From: Synechococcus sp. CS-1328
Lineage (GTDB): Bacteria > Cyanobacteriota > Cyanobacteriia > PCC-6307 > Cyanobiaceae
Length of the DNA stretch: 64,000 nt
Assembly: GCF_025128095.1 (NCBI RefSeq)
Contig: NZ_JAHLYT010000048.1
Coordinates: 62,001 to 126,000 of the forward strand
Direction of reading: 5' to 3'
The translations under genes were made by a program, and so were the position numbers. Every line of letters starts with the position of its first letter. The first letter of the stretch is position 1. The notes beneath the pieces were generated by a model. It worked only from the letters and a program-made list of their open reading frames with translations. It was not told where the DNA came from and ran no database searches. Positions 36,080 through 47,529 of this stretch are shown here, piece after piece.

Positions 36080-37594
36080 ATGCTGAGTGCCCTTCTCGCC
36101 ATTCCCTTTCTCGGTGCCCTGGGCCTGATGCTCTGGCCGGGCGAGCTCTCACTGGAGAAGGTTCGCCGCGCCGCCCTGGCCCTGCTGCTACTGCAGCTGG
36201 CCTGGAGCCTGCGACTGCTGCTGCTGTTCGATCCCTCCTGCGGCGGGATGCAACTGCAGGAATCGATTCCCTGGATCGAGAGTCTGGGGCTGGAGTATCG
36301 CCTCGGTGTGGATGGTCTCTCCCTGCCGCTGGTGCTGGTCAATGCCGGCCTCACCCTGGTGTCGGCCTATGCCTCCACCACGGTGACCCAGCGGCCGCGC
36401 CTCTACTTCGCCCTGCTGCTGGTGATCAGCGGCGCCGTGAACGGGGCGTTTCTCTCGTTGAATCTGCTGCTCTTTTTCCTCTTCTACGAACTGGAACTGA
36501 TTCCGCTGTGGTTGCTGATCTCGGTCTGGGGCGGAGCCCGGCGCGCCTATGCGGCTACCAAGTTCCTGATCTTCACGGCGGTGTCCGGCGGATTGATCCT
36601 GGCTGCTTTTCTGGGCCTGGCGCTGGTCACCGGCGAGGCCGATTTCAGCCTCACCCCCGTGCTCAGCGGCCAGCTGGGCATGGGCACCCAGCTCGTGCTG
36701 TTGGGTGCCCTGTTGGTGGGCTTTGGCATCAAGATCCCGCTGGTGCCCTTTCACACCTGGCTGCCGGATGCCCACACCGAGGCGTCGACGCCGGTGTCGG
36801 TGCTGCTGGCCGGGGTGTTGCTCAAACTCGGCACCTACGGGCTGCTGCGCTTCTGCCTTGGCCTGTTCCCGGAGGCGTGGGCGGTGGCGGCGCCCTGGCT
36901 GGCCATCTGGGCGGCGGTCTCGGTGCTGTATGGATCCCTGGCGGCGATCGCCCAGCGGGACATGAAGCGGATGGTGGCCTACAGCTCCGTGGGGCACATG
37001 GGCTATGTGCTGCTCGCGGCCGCAGCAGCCACGCCCGTCAGTCTGCTGGGGGCGGAATTCCAGATGGTGAGCCACGGCCTCATCTCCGCCCTGCTGTTTC
37101 TGCTGGTGGGCGAGGTGTATGCAACGACCGGCACCCGCGATCTGGACGTGTTGCGAGGCCTGCTCAACCCCGAGCGGGGCCTGCCCTTGACCGGTTCGTT
37201 GATGATTGTGGGGGTGATGGCCAGTGCGGGTCTGCCCGGCATGGCCGGTTTCATCTCCGAGTTCCTGGTGTTCCGCGGCAGCCTGGCGGCCTTCCCCGTG
37301 GCCACCTTGGCCTCGATGGTGGGATCAGGTCTGACGGCCGTCTATTTCCTGTTGCTGGTCAACCGTGTCTTCTTCGGCCGGCTGGCTGTCACCCCTCCAG
37401 AGCCCGGAGGGCCGCTGGATATCCGCTTGCCGGCCGTGCCCCTGGTGCGTCACCTTCCCGCCATGGTGCTCACCCTTCTGGTGGTGGCGATCGGACTGGC
37501 ACCATCGGGGTTGGGCTATCTCTCGGAGCAGGCCACCACAGCCATGAGTCAGTTCCCGGCTCTTTTGGCGGCCATCAGTGGGAAGCCCGCCTGA
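36080..37594 (+). CDS. ndhD4: NDH-1 subunit D of the CO2-uptake complex (NdhD4 type)
   Basis: 504 residues, about 14 membrane helices. LEYRLGVDGLSLPLVLVNAG near residue 72, FYELELIPLWLLISVWGG near 134, PFHTWLPDAHTEASTPVSVL near 222 and AQRDMKRMVAYSSVGHMGYV near 292 are the NuoM/NdhD motifs. The stop overlaps the chpX start by one base (tgatg), so the products are probably made together. Confidence 0.93.
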   Translation: MLSALLAIPFLGALGLMLWPGELSLEKVRRAALALLLLQLAWSLRLLLLFDPSCGGMQLQESIPWIESLGLEYRLGVDGLSLPLVLVNAGLTLVSAYASTTVTQRPRLYFALLLVISGAVNGAFLSLNLLLFFLFYELELIPLWLLISVWGGARRAYAATKFLIFTAVSGGLILAAFLGLALVTGEADFSLTPVLSGQLGMGTQLVLLGALLVGFGIKIPLVPFHTWLPDAHTEASTPVSVLLAGVLLKLGTYGLLRFCLGLFPEAWAVAAPWLAIWAAVSVLYGSLAAIAQRDMKRMVAYSSVGHMGYVLLAAAAATPVSLLGAEFQMVSHGLISALLFLLVGEVYATTGTRDLDVLRGLLNPERGLPLTGSLMIVGVMASAGLPGMAGFISEFLVFRGSLAAFPVATLASMVGSGLTAVYFLLLVNRVFFGRLAVTPPEPGGPLDIRLPAVPLVRHLPAMVLTLLVVAIGLAPSGLGYLSEQATTAMSQFPALLAAISGKPA

Positions 37595-38787
37595 TGAACA
37601 GCTCAGCCATGGCGCCCCTCAATCCCGGCCGCTCACGGACCCGCCAGGCTCCGATCCCCACGGCGGCAGAACTGGAGCAGCGCCTGCTGGCCGGAGAGAC
37701 CCTGCTGGCCGAAAGCCCCACCCATCTTCTGGAGGTGGTGGGGGTTCTGGAGAGCTACGGCGAGGTGCTCGATGCCTACAGCATCAATCTGGTGTACCAG
37801 GCGGAGAAGCAGTTCCTCAATCCCCTGCCGATCTTCAAGTTCCTCGATGGTGATCCGAGTCTCGCCAGGATCTGGAAGCACCTCAACCACGACCGCATCA
37901 ACTTTGAGTATGCGGAGTACTGCCAGAAGGCGATGTTCTGGCATGGCACCGGTGGCCTCGATGCTTATCTCGACACCGACGCCTTCCGCCAGAGCTGCGC
38001 CGCCATCATCCGCTGCAAGACCCGACGCGATCCGCTGCTGGGCCTGCTCCATCCTCTGTTTCCAGACTTTCTGATCGAGCTGATCCGCTCGGCCGCCACC
38101 ACCCATGCCCTCGGCCAGTTCTGGCGGGTGATGAGTGACCTGTTCCTTGATCTGGCCCGGGCCGAGCGGGATGGACGCGTGGGTTCCATTGCCCAGCTGG
38201 TGAACTTCTTGATGGATGGGCTGGTGGCAGCGGCAGCTCAGCCGATCACCTATGGGGTGGAGGTGGCGGGCCAGCGGTTCTGGGTGCTGCCGCCCGAGGC
38301 CGCGCTCACCTTCCTGGTTGATGTGGCTGTGCCCTACGTCGAGGCGGTGTTCCTGCGGGGGATGCCCTTCCTGGGCACGGTGTCGTTCAACGCCCAGGCC
38401 CAGCAGATCTCCCCGGATCAGAGCCGCTTTGCCTACGGCGCCCTCTACGCCGATCCCCTTCCCACCATGGGGGCGGGCATCCCGCCCAGCTTGCTGATGC
38501 AGGACATGTATCGCCACCTGCCCGAGCCTCTGCATCACTGGTACCGGCAGCAGGGCCGCGGCGAGGGCGACGTGCGGGTGAAGATCTGCGCCAGTTTTCA
38601 GAAGGCGATGTTCTGCGTCACCAATGCCGCGATCAACGGCACCTTTCCCCATCCGCTGACCAGCACCGATCTGACGCAGCAGCAGGCCAATCGTGCCTAC
38701 GCCGCTGCCTGGGTTGGGCGTCTCAGCCATGCCCGCACCGACTGCCTGAGCGACGAGTCGGCAGCGGAGGATGGCAGCCGCAGTTGA
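37594..38787 (+). CDS. chpX: CO2 hydration protein ChpX/CupB
   Basis: 397 residues. It turns CO2 into HCO3- at the NDH-1 membrane complex using a Zn site buried against NdhF/NdhD. Conserved blocks: YSINLVYQAEKQFLNPLPIF, YAEYCQKAMFWHGTGGLDAY (His/Cys-rich) and SFQKAMFCVTNAAI. Downstream of ndhF4-ndhD4, so it most likely equals CupB of the constitutive NDH-1MS' complex. It completes the inorganic carbon uptake part of this supercluster. Confidence 0.95.
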   Translation: MNSSAMAPLNPGRSRTRQAPIPTAAELEQRLLAGETLLAESPTHLLEVVGVLESYGEVLDAYSINLVYQAEKQFLNPLPIFKFLDGDPSLARIWKHLNHDRINFEYAEYCQKAMFWHGTGGLDAYLDTDAFRQSCAAIIRCKTRRDPLLGLLHPLFPDFLIELIRSAATTHALGQFWRVMSDLFLDLARAERDGRVGSIAQLVNFLMDGLVAAAAQPITYGVEVAGQRFWVLPPEAALTFLVDVAVPYVEAVFLRGMPFLGTVSFNAQAQQISPDQSRFAYGALYADPLPTMGAGIPPSLLMQDMYRHLPEPLHHWYRQQGRGEGDVRVKICASFQKAMFCVTNAAINGTFPHPLTSTDLTQQQANRAYAAAWVGRLSHARTDCLSDESAAEDGSRS

Positions 38788-38801
38788 TCTAGGGTCAGTC
38801 C

Positions 38802-39050
38802 ATGGAACAGGCCTGGACGAAACGGAATCGCCCCGAACGGCTCGAACGTCGCATCGAGTTCGACAACTACGAGGCGACCCGGGTGTTTCTGGAGCGGCTG
38901 AACGAGCTCTCTGAAGGCAGCAATCGGTTTCCGGATATCAGCTTCGGACGCACCTATGTGAACCTCACCTTGCGCAGTGAGCAGGACGACGCCCCGATCG
39001 GCGCTGCCGACGAATCCTTTGCCGCGGCCGTCGATGCCCTCCTCGATTGA
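38802..39050 (+). CDS. acRAF: alpha-carboxysome RuBisCO assembly factor (pterin dehydratase-like)
   Basis: 82 residues. PCD-like fold: [21 protein letters not shown] then [15 protein letters not shown]. The enzyme active-site histidines of true pterin-4a-carbinolamine dehydratases are missing ([11 protein letters not shown] instead of a H-x-P-x-H type stretch), in line with a chaperone role for form IA RuBisCO. It overlaps the cbbX start by 17 bases and its TGA stop is the first base triplet of an 18-bp tandem repeat. Confidence 0.9.
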   Translation: MEQAWTKRNRPERLERRIEFDNYEATRVFLERLNELSEGSNRFPDISFGRTYVNLTLRSEQDDAPIGAADESFAAAVDALLD

Positions 39051-40038
39051 TCCATCGTCTGCGCCTGATCCATCTTCTGCGCCCGTTGAACCCTCCGCTG
39101 AGGCTGGTCAGCCAGATCTGAGCAACGATGATCTCACCCGCGTCGACTTGAAGGCGGCCTACGAGGGGGTGGGTGTTCAGGAGGTGCTCGAGCAACTCGA
39201 TCACGACCTGGTGGGGCTGAGGCCGGTGAAGGCCAGGATCCGCGAGATCGCGGCGCTGCTGGTGGTGGAGCGGGCCCGCACCCAGGTGGGCCTGGCGACG
39301 GCGGCTCCGAGCCTGCACATGTCGTTCACCGGCCAACCGGGAACCGGCAAGACAACTGTGGCGGAGCGGATGTCCCAGATCCTGCATCGGCTCGGTTATG
39401 TGCGCAAGGGACACGTGGTCACCGCCACCCGTGACGATCTGGTGGGGCAGTACATCGGCCACACGGCACCGAAGACGCGCGAGATGCTGAAGAAGGCAAT
39501 GGGTGGGGTGCTGTTCATCGATGAGGCTTACTACCTGTACCGTCCCGAGAACGAGCGCGATTACGGCGCCGAAGCGATCGAGATCCTGCTGCAGGTGATG
39601 GAAGCCAACCGCGACGATCTTGTGGTGATCTTCGCTGGCTACAAAGACCGCATGGACGTGTTCTACCAGTCCAATCCGGGGCTCTCCTCGCGGGTCGCCA
39701 ATCATATTGATTTCCCCGATTACAGTGGCCCTGAGCTGCTGGCGATTGCCAAGCTCATTCTCGCGGCGGAGAACTACCGCTTCAGCGACGAGGCCACGGC
39801 CGCCTTTGCCGAGTACATCCAGCGGCGCATGCAGCTGCCGTTCTTCGCCAACGCCCGCTCGATCCGCAATGCCATCGATCGGGCCCGCATGCGCCAGGCC
39901 AACCGCCTGTTCACCCGCATGGGAAGCTCCGTGACCAAGCGCGATCTGATGACGATCGAAGCCGACGACATCACTGCCAGCCGGGTGTTCTGCGGCGAAC
40001 TGGAAGGCCTCGATCCCTCCCGGCCACTGACCAGCTGA
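39034..40038 (+). CDS. cbbX: RuBisCO activase CbbX (AAA+)
   Basis: 334 residues from ATG at 39034. AAA+ ATPase with Walker [11 protein letters not shown] near residues 98-108, Walker B LFIDEAYY near 160-167, pore loop region [17 protein letters not shown], and arginine-finger and sensor-2 segments ([28 protein letters not shown]). CbbX removes inhibitory sugar phosphates from RuBisCO. The Ser/Pro-rich N-terminus contains two DPSSAP units encoded by the tandem repeat. Convergent with dnaA. Confidence 0.95.
   Translation: MPSSIDPSSAPDPSSAPVEPSAEAGQPDLSNDDLTRVDLKAAYEGVGVQEVLEQLDHDLVGLRPVKARIREIAALLVVERARTQVGLATAAPSLHMSFTGQPGTGKTTVAERMSQILHRLGYVRKGHVVTATRDDLVGQYIGHTAPKTREMLKKAMGGVLFIDEAYYLYRPENERDYGAEAIEILLQVMEANRDDLVVIFAGYKDRMDVFYQSNPGLSSRVANHIDFPDYSGPELLAIAKLILAAENYRFSDEATAAFAEYIQRRMQLPFFANARSIRNAIDRARMRQANRLFTRMGSSVTKRDLMTIEADDITASRVFCGELEGLDPSRPLTS
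39048..39083 (+). repeat. 18-bp tandem repeat at the acRAF stop / cbbX start
   Basis: tgatccatcgtctgcgcc followed by tgatccatcttctgcgcc. The first three bases are the acRAF stop codon; in the cbbX frame the units encode DPSSAP twice. Confidence 0.92.
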
Positions 40039-40046
40039 GGCCAGCC

Positions 40047-40083
40047 TGCGTTTGCGCGAAACTTACTTGCGCTTGCGCGAAAC

Positions 40084-40109
<26 letters not shown>
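40047..40109 (+). repeat. 21-bp tandem repeat across the dnaA stop codon
   Basis: Three units of tgcgtttgcgcgaaacttact / tgcgcttgcgcgaaacctatt / tgcgtttgcgcgaatcaatc. Read on the minus strand the first unit encodes the DnaA tail (DSRKRK) and the stop lies at the start of the next unit. Confidence 0.92.
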
Positions 40110-41496
<1,387 letters not shown>

Positions 41497-41578
41497 CGTT
41501 GCGTCACCTCGCGGGTGCCGAATATACGCAGCTCCCGGGGGGCGGTCCGTCTTAAATGAGTCCTTCAGGCTGTGCGTG

Positions 41579-42730
41579 ATGTCCCCCCGCCGTACCCCCA
41601 ACGCCTTGCGGCACCTGCCGCTGGTGGCGCTCCCAGCCAGCCTCTCGGTGGTTCTGGGGGGCTGCCAGGGACATTTCCTGCCCCAGATGCCCGGCGCCCA
41701 GCGCACGCCGCCGCCGCCGAAGATCAGCGATGCCGCACCCGCCTCGTCGCTGCAGCCCGGACGCAACGTCATCGTCGACGCGGTGGACAAGGTGGGGCCG
41801 GCGGTGGTGCGGATCGACACCACCAAGCAGGTGATCAATCCCCTGGGCGGGCTGTTCGGACGGGGCCCCTCGATCCAGCAGCAGCAGGGGCAGGGATCGG
41901 GCTTCTTCACTCGCTCCGATGGGGTGCTGCTCACCAATGCCCATGTGGTTGAGGGCGCCGGTGAGGTGAGCGTCACCCTGCCGGATGGCCGCAGCTTCAA
42001 TGGCAAGGTGCTGGGCAGTGATCCGCTCACCGACGTGGCGGTGGTGAAGGTGGTGGCCTCGAAGCTGCCGGTGGCGCCCCTGGGCGATTCCGCCAAGGTG
42101 CGGCCAGGCGAGTGGGCCATCGCCATCGGCAACCCCCTCGGCCTCGACAACACCGTGACCGCCGGGATCATCAGCGCCATCCAGCGCACCAACGCCGTGG
42201 GTGAGGGCCAGCGGGTGCCCTACATCCAGACCGACGCAGCGGTGAATCCAGGCAACAGCGGCGGACCGCTGATCAACGACCGCGGTCAGGTGATCGGCAT
42301 CAACACCGCCATCCGTCAGGCGCCGGGGGCGGGCCTGAGCTTCGCGATCCCGATCAACGTGGCGCGCCAGATCGCCGCCCAGATCCTGGAACGGGGCTAC
42401 GCCAGCCACCCCTACATCGGGGTGCGTCTGCAGGCGCTTACGCCCCAGCTGGCGCGGGAGATCAATGCCACCACGAACCAGTGCCGCCTGCCCGAGGTGA
42501 ACGCCGTGGTGGTGGTGGACGTGATTGACGGCAGTCCCGCCGCCGCCGCCGGCCTCAAGCCCTGCGATCTGATCGAACGGGTGGGTGAGAAGGCCATGAA
42601 GAACCCCTCGGATGTGCAGCTGGCCGTGGATCAGGGCCGCGTCGGCCAGCCCCTGGCCCTGCGGGTGCGGCGCGGTGATCGCTCCCTCGATCTCACCATC
42701 CGGCCGGCGGAACTGCCCCGCAAGAGCTGA
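41579..42730 (+). CDS. HtrA/Deg-family serine protease, lipoprotein
   Basis: 383 residues. A lipobox LGGC near residue 24-27 after the hydrophobic stretch [11 protein letters not shown] suggests a membrane-anchored lipoprotein. Trypsin-like triad: H122 (TNAHVVEG), D152 (LTDVAVVKV), S227 (NPGNSGGPL). One PDZ domain follows ([11 protein letters not shown]... [18 protein letters not shown]). This is an HhoA/HhoB/HtrA-type cyanobacterial protease for thylakoid or periplasmic quality control; which of the three cannot be settled. Divergent from dnaA by 82 bases. Confidence 0.93.
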   Translation: MSPRRTPNALRHLPLVALPASLSVVLGGCQGHFLPQMPGAQRTPPPPKISDAAPASSLQPGRNVIVDAVDKVGPAVVRIDTTKQVINPLGGLFGRGPSIQQQQGQGSGFFTRSDGVLLTNAHVVEGAGEVSVTLPDGRSFNGKVLGSDPLTDVAVVKVVASKLPVAPLGDSAKVRPGEWAIAIGNPLGLDNTVTAGIISAIQRTNAVGEGQRVPYIQTDAAVNPGNSGGPLINDRGQVIGINTAIRQAPGAGLSFAIPINVARQIAAQILERGYASHPYIGVRLQALTPQLAREINATTNQCRLPEVNAVVVVDVIDGSPAAAAGLKPCDLIERVGEKAMKNPSDVQLAVDQGRVGQPLALRVRRGDRSLDLTIRPAELPRKS

Positions 42731-42763
42731 TCCGGCCGGGTCTGGAGTCGCCTCACGCCCGGA

Positions 42764-43240
42764 TCAGGGGGAGTACCAGAACGCACAGCGGCGGCTCAGG
42801 GGCTCCAGCTCCCAGCCCTGGCTCTGATAGAAGCCCACCACGCCGGGATCAGCGAACAGGCTGACCCGCTCCACCCCCATGGCCTGGAGCTGGTCGATCA
42901 CATAAATCATCAGCTGTTTGCCCAGGCCTGCTCCCTGGTAGAGCGGATGCACGGCCACGTCCCAGACCGTGGCCTCGATCACGCCGTCGCCGGTGCAGCG
43001 CGCGAAACCCACCAGGCGCGGCACCCGGGGATCGTGGCGCCAGAGGCTGACTCGCAGCAGGCTGTGCTGCAGGGCCTTGCGCACCCGCCGCAGGGGCCGG
43101 CGGTTCCAGCCCACCGCATCACAGAGCTGCTCCAGTTCGATCAGATCGATCGGCCGCTCCTGGCTCAGCACCAGGTGCACCTGGGGATTGGGGGTGGGGC
43201 AGAGGCGATGGGTCGCGCCGTAGAGCTCTTCCAGCAGCAC
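42764..43240 (-). CDS. GNAT-family N-acetyltransferase (Ycf52-like)
   Basis: 158 residues. GNAT fold with the acetyl-CoA motif VHPLYQGAGLGKQLMIYVI near residue 98 and the C-terminal SLFADPGVVGFYQSQGWE. Closest resemblance is to the plastid/cyanobacterial Ycf52/NSI group. Substrate unknown. Its start is 64 bases from the divergent alpha/beta hydrolase. Confidence 0.85.
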   Translation of the reverse strand: MLLEELYGATHRLCPTPNPQVHLVLSQERPIDLIELEQLCDAVGWNRRPLRRVRKALQHSLLRVSLWRHDPRVPRLVGFARCTGDGVIEATVWDVAVHPLYQGAGLGKQLMIYVIDQLQAMGVERVSLFADPGVVGFYQSQGWELEPLSRRCAFWYSP

Positions 43241-43304
43241 CCTGGGCTAAGCAATCGGACGATCCTGCCCCATTCCCGCGCCCGATGGGGGCACTTGCGT
43301 CAGG

Positions 43305-44138
43305 GTGGAGCAAGTTGCGGCCGTTGGCACCCTGAGCCACCCTCCTGTCGCCCGTACGGCTCCACCGTTGCTGGTGGCGGTTCATGGCTGGCTGCTCTCG
43401 GGCCGGCTCTGGCAGCCCCTGGTTGCGGAACTGGGACGGTCCTGGGAACTATGGTGCCCTGATCTGCCGGGCTTCGGCCGCGCTGTGCGCCCCCGTGGTC
43501 TGCAGCCCAGCCTGGCCAGCTACGGCCGCTGGCTCGCGGATGCCGCCACGCAGCGGGCCTCCGGCCGGCCGGTTGTGCTGATCGGCCACTCCCTGGGGGG
43601 CAGCGTCGCCCTCCATGCCGCCCCGTGGCTCGGGGCCAGGCTGGCTGGCCTGGTGCAGATTGCCGCCGGGGGTGGGGTTTATCAGCCGCGCCCCTTTGCC
43701 CTGGTGCGCCGCGCCGGCTCCGCGTTTGTGACCCTCCGGCCCCGTTGGCTGGGGCGGCTGCCCGGCACCGCCGCGATCGCGGCGCCCCTGCTGGCGGATG
43801 CGCGGGCGGCCCGCGGTCTGCTGGCCTGCAGCACCAGCCGCGCGGCGGTGCGGCAACTGCCGGCGCTGACCGCCGAGCTGGTGGTGCCGAGCCTCTGGAT
43901 CACCGGCAGCAACGACGGCGTCATGGCACCGCGCTACGTGCGTCATCTGGCTGGTTACAGCCGCCTTCACCGGTTTGAGCTGATGGCGGGGGCGGGCCAT
44001 CTGCCGATGCGGCAGCGGCCGGTTGAACTGGCGGCTTTAATCCGCACCTGGCTGGAGGAGGAAGGTCTCGGCTCTGGAACTCCTGAGCTGGCCAACGATC
44101 CGATCGCCTCAAGCCCCGAGCCTGTGGGCCGGCACTGA
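43305..44138 (+). CDS. alpha/beta hydrolase
   Basis: 277 residues from GTG at 43305. Oxyanion loop VHGWLLSG near residue 26, nucleophile elbow GHSLGGS near 92, catalytic Asp likely in TGSNDGVM near 200 and His in GAGHLPM near 227. Complete fold, substrate unknown. Confidence 0.88.
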   Translation: MEQVAAVGTLSHPPVARTAPPLLVAVHGWLLSGRLWQPLVAELGRSWELWCPDLPGFGRAVRPRGLQPSLASYGRWLADAATQRASGRPVVLIGHSLGGSVALHAAPWLGARLAGLVQIAAGGGVYQPRPFALVRRAGSAFVTLRPRWLGRLPGTAAIAAPLLADARAARGLLACSTSRAAVRQLPALTAELVVPSLWITGSNDGVMAPRYVRHLAGYSRLHRFELMAGAGHLPMRQRPVELAALIRTWLEEEGLGSGTPELANDPIASSPEPVGRH

Positions 44139-44148
44139 AGGCCGAAGC

Positions 44149-45948
44149 TCAGAGCCTGGCCAGCCCCTTCTCCTGGAGATCGGCCAGCTGGGCGTAGAGG
44201 CCTCCGGCTGCCCGAAGGTCACGGTGGTTGCCCTGCTCGATCAGCCGGCCCTTGCGCAGCACCAGAATGCGATCGGCCGCCTCGACCGTGGCCAGGCGGT
44301 GGGCGATCACAATCGCCGTGCGCTCCTGCAGCAGCGATTCCAGGTCTCTCTGCAAGGTGGCCTCGGTGGAGGGGTCGAGGAAGGCGGTGGCTTCATCCAT
44401 CACCAGCACGGAGGGGTCGCGGATCGCCACCCGTGCCACCGCCAGCAGCTGGCGCTCGCCCGAGGAGAGGTTGGCGCCCCGCTCGCGCAGCTCGGTCTGC
44501 AGACCAGCCGGCAGGCGACGCAGCAGCGGATCGAGGCCCAGATCGTGGCAGAGCTGCTCGAGCCGGGCGTTGTCGATGGCGGCATCGAGCCGGAGATTGT
44601 CGGCCACGTTGCCGCTGAACAGGAAGGTGTCCTGCAGCACCACCCCAAGCCGCTGGCGCAGGGTGGGGATGGGCAGCTGACGGATGTCGATGCCGTCGAG
44701 CAGGATGCGGCCTCGCTGGGGCTCGTACAGGCGGCAGAGCAGGCGAATCACGGTCGACTTGCCGGAGCCGGTGGGTCCCACCAGGGCCACATGCTCGCCG
44801 GGGGCGATCCGGAAGCTGAGATCCTCGAGGATCGGATCGTCGCTGCGGTAGGCGAAGAAGACGTTCTCGAATACCACCTCGCCGGCACTGGCCCGCTGGG
44901 CTCCGCTGTGGATGGCGGCGGCGCTGCGCTGATTCTCTGGAAGGTCGCTGATTTCGATCGGCTGCTCCAGCAACTCACCGATCCGCTCAACGGCCGTGAG
45001 GCCCCCCTGAATCTGGGTGAAGCGCTCGGCCAGCTGACGCAGGGGATCGAACAGCCGCTGCGAGAACAGGATGAAGGTGGTGAGCACCCCCAGGCCCATG
45101 CTGCCGCTGGTCACCAGCCAGCCCCCCAGGGCCAGCACCACCGCCACGGCGGAGAGGGCCACCCATTCGATGAAGGCGGAGATGGAGCTGTCGAACAGGA
45201 TCGTGCCGGTCACGGCCTTGCGATAGGCGTCGGTGGTGCGGGCGAAGCGGGCGCTGTTGTAGGCCTCGCGGCGGAACATCTGCACCACCTCCAGACCCTG
45301 CATGTTTTCCTGCAGATCGGCGTTGAGCTGGCCCAGCTCCTCCCGCACCCGATAGTTGGCCGTGCGGTAGCGGCCCTGCAGCCAGAGGATGCCCAGGGTC
45401 ACCGGTACCTGGCTGAGCAGCAGCAGCAGGCCGAGGCGCCATTCGATTGAGATCATCGTGATCGCGATCACCAGCAGGGTCACCAGATCAGCCAGCACCC
45501 CGAAGGCTCCGCTGCCGAACACCTCCGAAAGGGCATCCACGTCGCTGGTGAGCCGGGTCAGCAACTTGCCCACCGGTGTTCGGTCGTGGAACCGCAGCGA
45601 CAGAGCCAGGGCGTGGCGGAAGAGATCGTCACGGATGCGGGCCGTGAGCCGCTGGCCGATCGCCTGCACGTTGTAGGTCTGGACGCTCTGCAGGGAGAGC
45701 CGCACCGCCACCGCCGCCAGCAGAAGCAACACCAGCTGCCGCAGGGCGGCGGGGACCGGCTGACCCTGCAGCCAGGTCATGGTGGGTTCGCCCCGCAGAA
45801 CGGCGATCGCCTGGCCCACCAGCAGCGGTTGCACGGCGGCTGACAGGGCCAGGGGGATCAGCAGCAGCAGGGTGAGCAGCAGCCGGCGCCGATCCCGGCC
45901 CAGATAGGGGATCAGACGAAGCAGGCGCTGGCGATCGAGGCTGGCCAT
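44149..45948 (-). CDS. ABC transporter, fused permease and ATPase (exporter type)
   Basis: 599 residues. N-terminal six-helix membrane domain (about 1-320), then an ATPase domain: Walker A VGPTGSGKST near residue 393, signature NLSSGERQLLAVARV near 492, Walker B VLVMDEATAFLD near 515, and the switch His in IVIAHRLATVEAAD. A half transporter of the MsbA/lipid-drug exporter group that should work as a homodimer. Its ATG overlaps the stop of hisG by one base (tgatg). Confidence 0.93.
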   Translation of the reverse strand: MASLDRQRLLRLIPYLGRDRRRLLLTLLLLIPLALSAAVQPLLVGQAIAVLRGEPTMTWLQGQPVPAALRQLVLLLLAAVAVRLSLQSVQTYNVQAIGQRLTARIRDDLFRHALALSLRFHDRTPVGKLLTRLTSDVDALSEVFGSGAFGVLADLVTLLVIAITMISIEWRLGLLLLLSQVPVTLGILWLQGRYRTANYRVREELGQLNADLQENMQGLEVVQMFRREAYNSARFARTTDAYRKAVTGTILFDSSISAFIEWVALSAVAVVLALGGWLVTSGSMGLGVLTTFILFSQRLFDPLRQLAERFTQIQGGLTAVERIGELLEQPIEISDLPENQRSAAAIHSGAQRASAGEVVFENVFFAYRSDDPILEDLSFRIAPGEHVALVGPTGSGKSTVIRLLCRLYEPQRGRILLDGIDIRQLPIPTLRQRLGVVLQDTFLFSGNVADNLRLDAAIDNARLEQLCHDLGLDPLLRRLPAGLQTELRERGANLSSGERQLLAVARVAIRDPSVLVMDEATAFLDPSTEATLQRDLESLLQERTAIVIAHRLATVEAADRILVLRKGRLIEQGNHRDLRAAGGLYAQLADLQEKGLARL

Positions 45949-46625
45949 CAGCTGGCCTGCGCCAGGACCGGCTGCAGCGGCAGGGTGGCGGCCAGGCCCA
46001 CGCTGGCGATGCGGTCGATCAGGGTCTGGATCTCACCGCCATCGAGCCGCAGGGCGAGCGGATGGCCGATCAGGCGGGCGGTGCTGTGGAACAGATCCTC
46101 GATCGCCACAAGTCCGTTGTCCTGCAGGGTGCGGCCGGTGGCCACCAGATCGACGATCGCCTCGGAGATGCCGGTGATCGGCCCCAGCTCCACCGATCCG
46201 GTGAGGTGGATCACCTCCACCGGCAGATCGAGGGCCGCGAAGAAGTCTTCGGCGCAACGGGTGAACTTGCTGGCGATGCGGCAGTGGGCCGGCAGGTCGG
46301 CCGCCCGGCTGTAGCCGCTGGCGGCCTTGACCGCCACCGCCATGCGGCAGCCGCCGAAGCCGAGATCCACCAGCTGGGCCACCGGCAGCTGGTGCTCCCG
46401 CAGCACGTCGTACCCCACTACCCCCAGCTGGGCCTGGCCGTAGGCCACATACACCGGCACATCGCCGTTGCGCACCAGCAGGGCGCGGGCGCGGCCGCAG
46501 CTGCTCGCCACCATCAGCTGGCGGTTGTCGGGATCGAGCAGCGACGAAAAATCGAGACCGGCCGCTGCGAAGCGCCGCACCGAATGCTTGAGCAGAGCTC
46601 CTTTGGCCAGGGCGACGGTGATCAT
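45948..46625 (-). CDS. hisG: ATP phosphoribosyltransferase, short form
   Basis: 225 residues. First step of histidine synthesis (EC 2.4.2.17). [18 protein letters not shown] at the start, VGYDVLREH near residue 72 and the PRPP-binding stretch [20 protein letters not shown] near 150. The chain lacks the C-terminal ACT-like regulatory domain, so activity should need HisZ, which is not in the window. It is the first gene of a two-gene unit with the ABC exporter. Confidence 0.96.
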   Translation of the reverse strand: MITVALAKGALLKHSVRRFAAAGLDFSSLLDPDNRQLMVASSCGRARALLVRNGDVPVYVAYGQAQLGVVGYDVLREHQLPVAQLVDLGFGGCRMAVAVKAASGYSRAADLPAHCRIASKFTRCAEDFFAALDLPVEVIHLTGSVELGPITGISEAIVDLVATGRTLQDNGLVAIEDLFHSTARLIGHPLALRLDGGEIQTLIDRIASVGLAATLPLQPVLAQAS

Positions 46626-46714
46626 GGCGGGCTCGGCGGGAGGCGCGCAGCCAGCGCTGCTGCGCAGATCATGCAGCGGTGATCATGGGACCGAGCCGCA
46701 GCCGGACTTTAACG

Positions 46715-47512
46715 ATGGGACTGACCACGCCGGGACTGGAGCCCCCACCGCACCCTCCAGCGCCTGCTCTGGAGGTCTCGCTGCTGCCGGTGCTGCAGGA
46801 CAATTACGTGTTCCTGCTGCGCCGCGGCAACGAGGCGGCGGTGGTGGATCCGGCCGTGGCCGAGCCGGTGATGGCCGCCCTCGAGAGCCAGGGTCTGGAG
46901 CTGGTGGCGGTGCTGCAGACCCACCACCACAGTGATCACATCGGTGGCACTCCGGCGCTGCTGCGGCGCTGGCCGCAAGCGGCGGTGATCGCGTCCGCCG
47001 CGGATCGGTCCCGCATTCCTTTCCAGACCCGCGGCGTGCGTGGTGGCGACCGCTTCGAGCTGCTGGGAACAACAGTGCAGGTGCTGGAGGTTCCCGGCCA
47101 CACCCGCTGCCATCTCGCCTTTCATCTGCCGATGCAGGAGCCGGGCGAACCGGCCGGCGGCCACCTGTTCTGCGGCGACACCCTGTTCGCGGGCGGCTGC
47201 GGGCGCCTGTTCGAGGGCACGCCCGCCCAGATGTATGCCTCCCTCCAGAGCCTGGCGGCTCTGCCTGCCACCACCCGGGTCTGGTGCGCCCACGAATACA
47301 CCGAAGCCAACCTGCGCTGGGCCGCGGCTGAGGAGCCTGGCGACGCGGCGATCGCCGCCCGGCTCGCGCAGGTGCGCTCTGAGCGCCGTAACGGGATCCC
47401 CACCATCCCCAGCACGATCGCGCTGGAGCGGGCCACCAACCTGATGGTGCGGGCCGCCACGGCCGAGCAGCTGGGCGAGCGCCGCGGCCGCAAGGACCAT
47501 TGGCGCGGCTGA
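46715..47512 (+). CDS. gloB: hydroxyacylglutathione hydrolase (glyoxalase II)
   Basis: 265 residues from ATG at 46715; GTG 46679 or ATG 46685 would lengthen it. Metallo-beta-lactamase fold with THHHSDH at residues 69-75, [13 protein letters not shown] near 128, [17 protein letters not shown] near 150 and [12 protein letters not shown] near 190. The [10 protein letters not shown]-like tail ([17 protein letters not shown]) is the glyoxalase II substrate domain. It hydrolyses S-lactoylglutathione. Confidence 0.94.
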   Translation: MGLTTPGLEPPPHPPAPALEVSLLPVLQDNYVFLLRRGNEAAVVDPAVAEPVMAALESQGLELVAVLQTHHHSDHIGGTPALLRRWPQAAVIASAADRSRIPFQTRGVRGGDRFELLGTTVQVLEVPGHTRCHLAFHLPMQEPGEPAGGHLFCGDTLFAGGCGRLFEGTPAQMYASLQSLAALPATTRVWCAHEYTEANLRWAAAEEPGDAAIAARLAQVRSERRNGIPTIPSTIALERATNLMVRAATAEQLGERRGRKDHWRG

Positions 47513-47529
47513 GGGGGTTGGCGGCCGCT

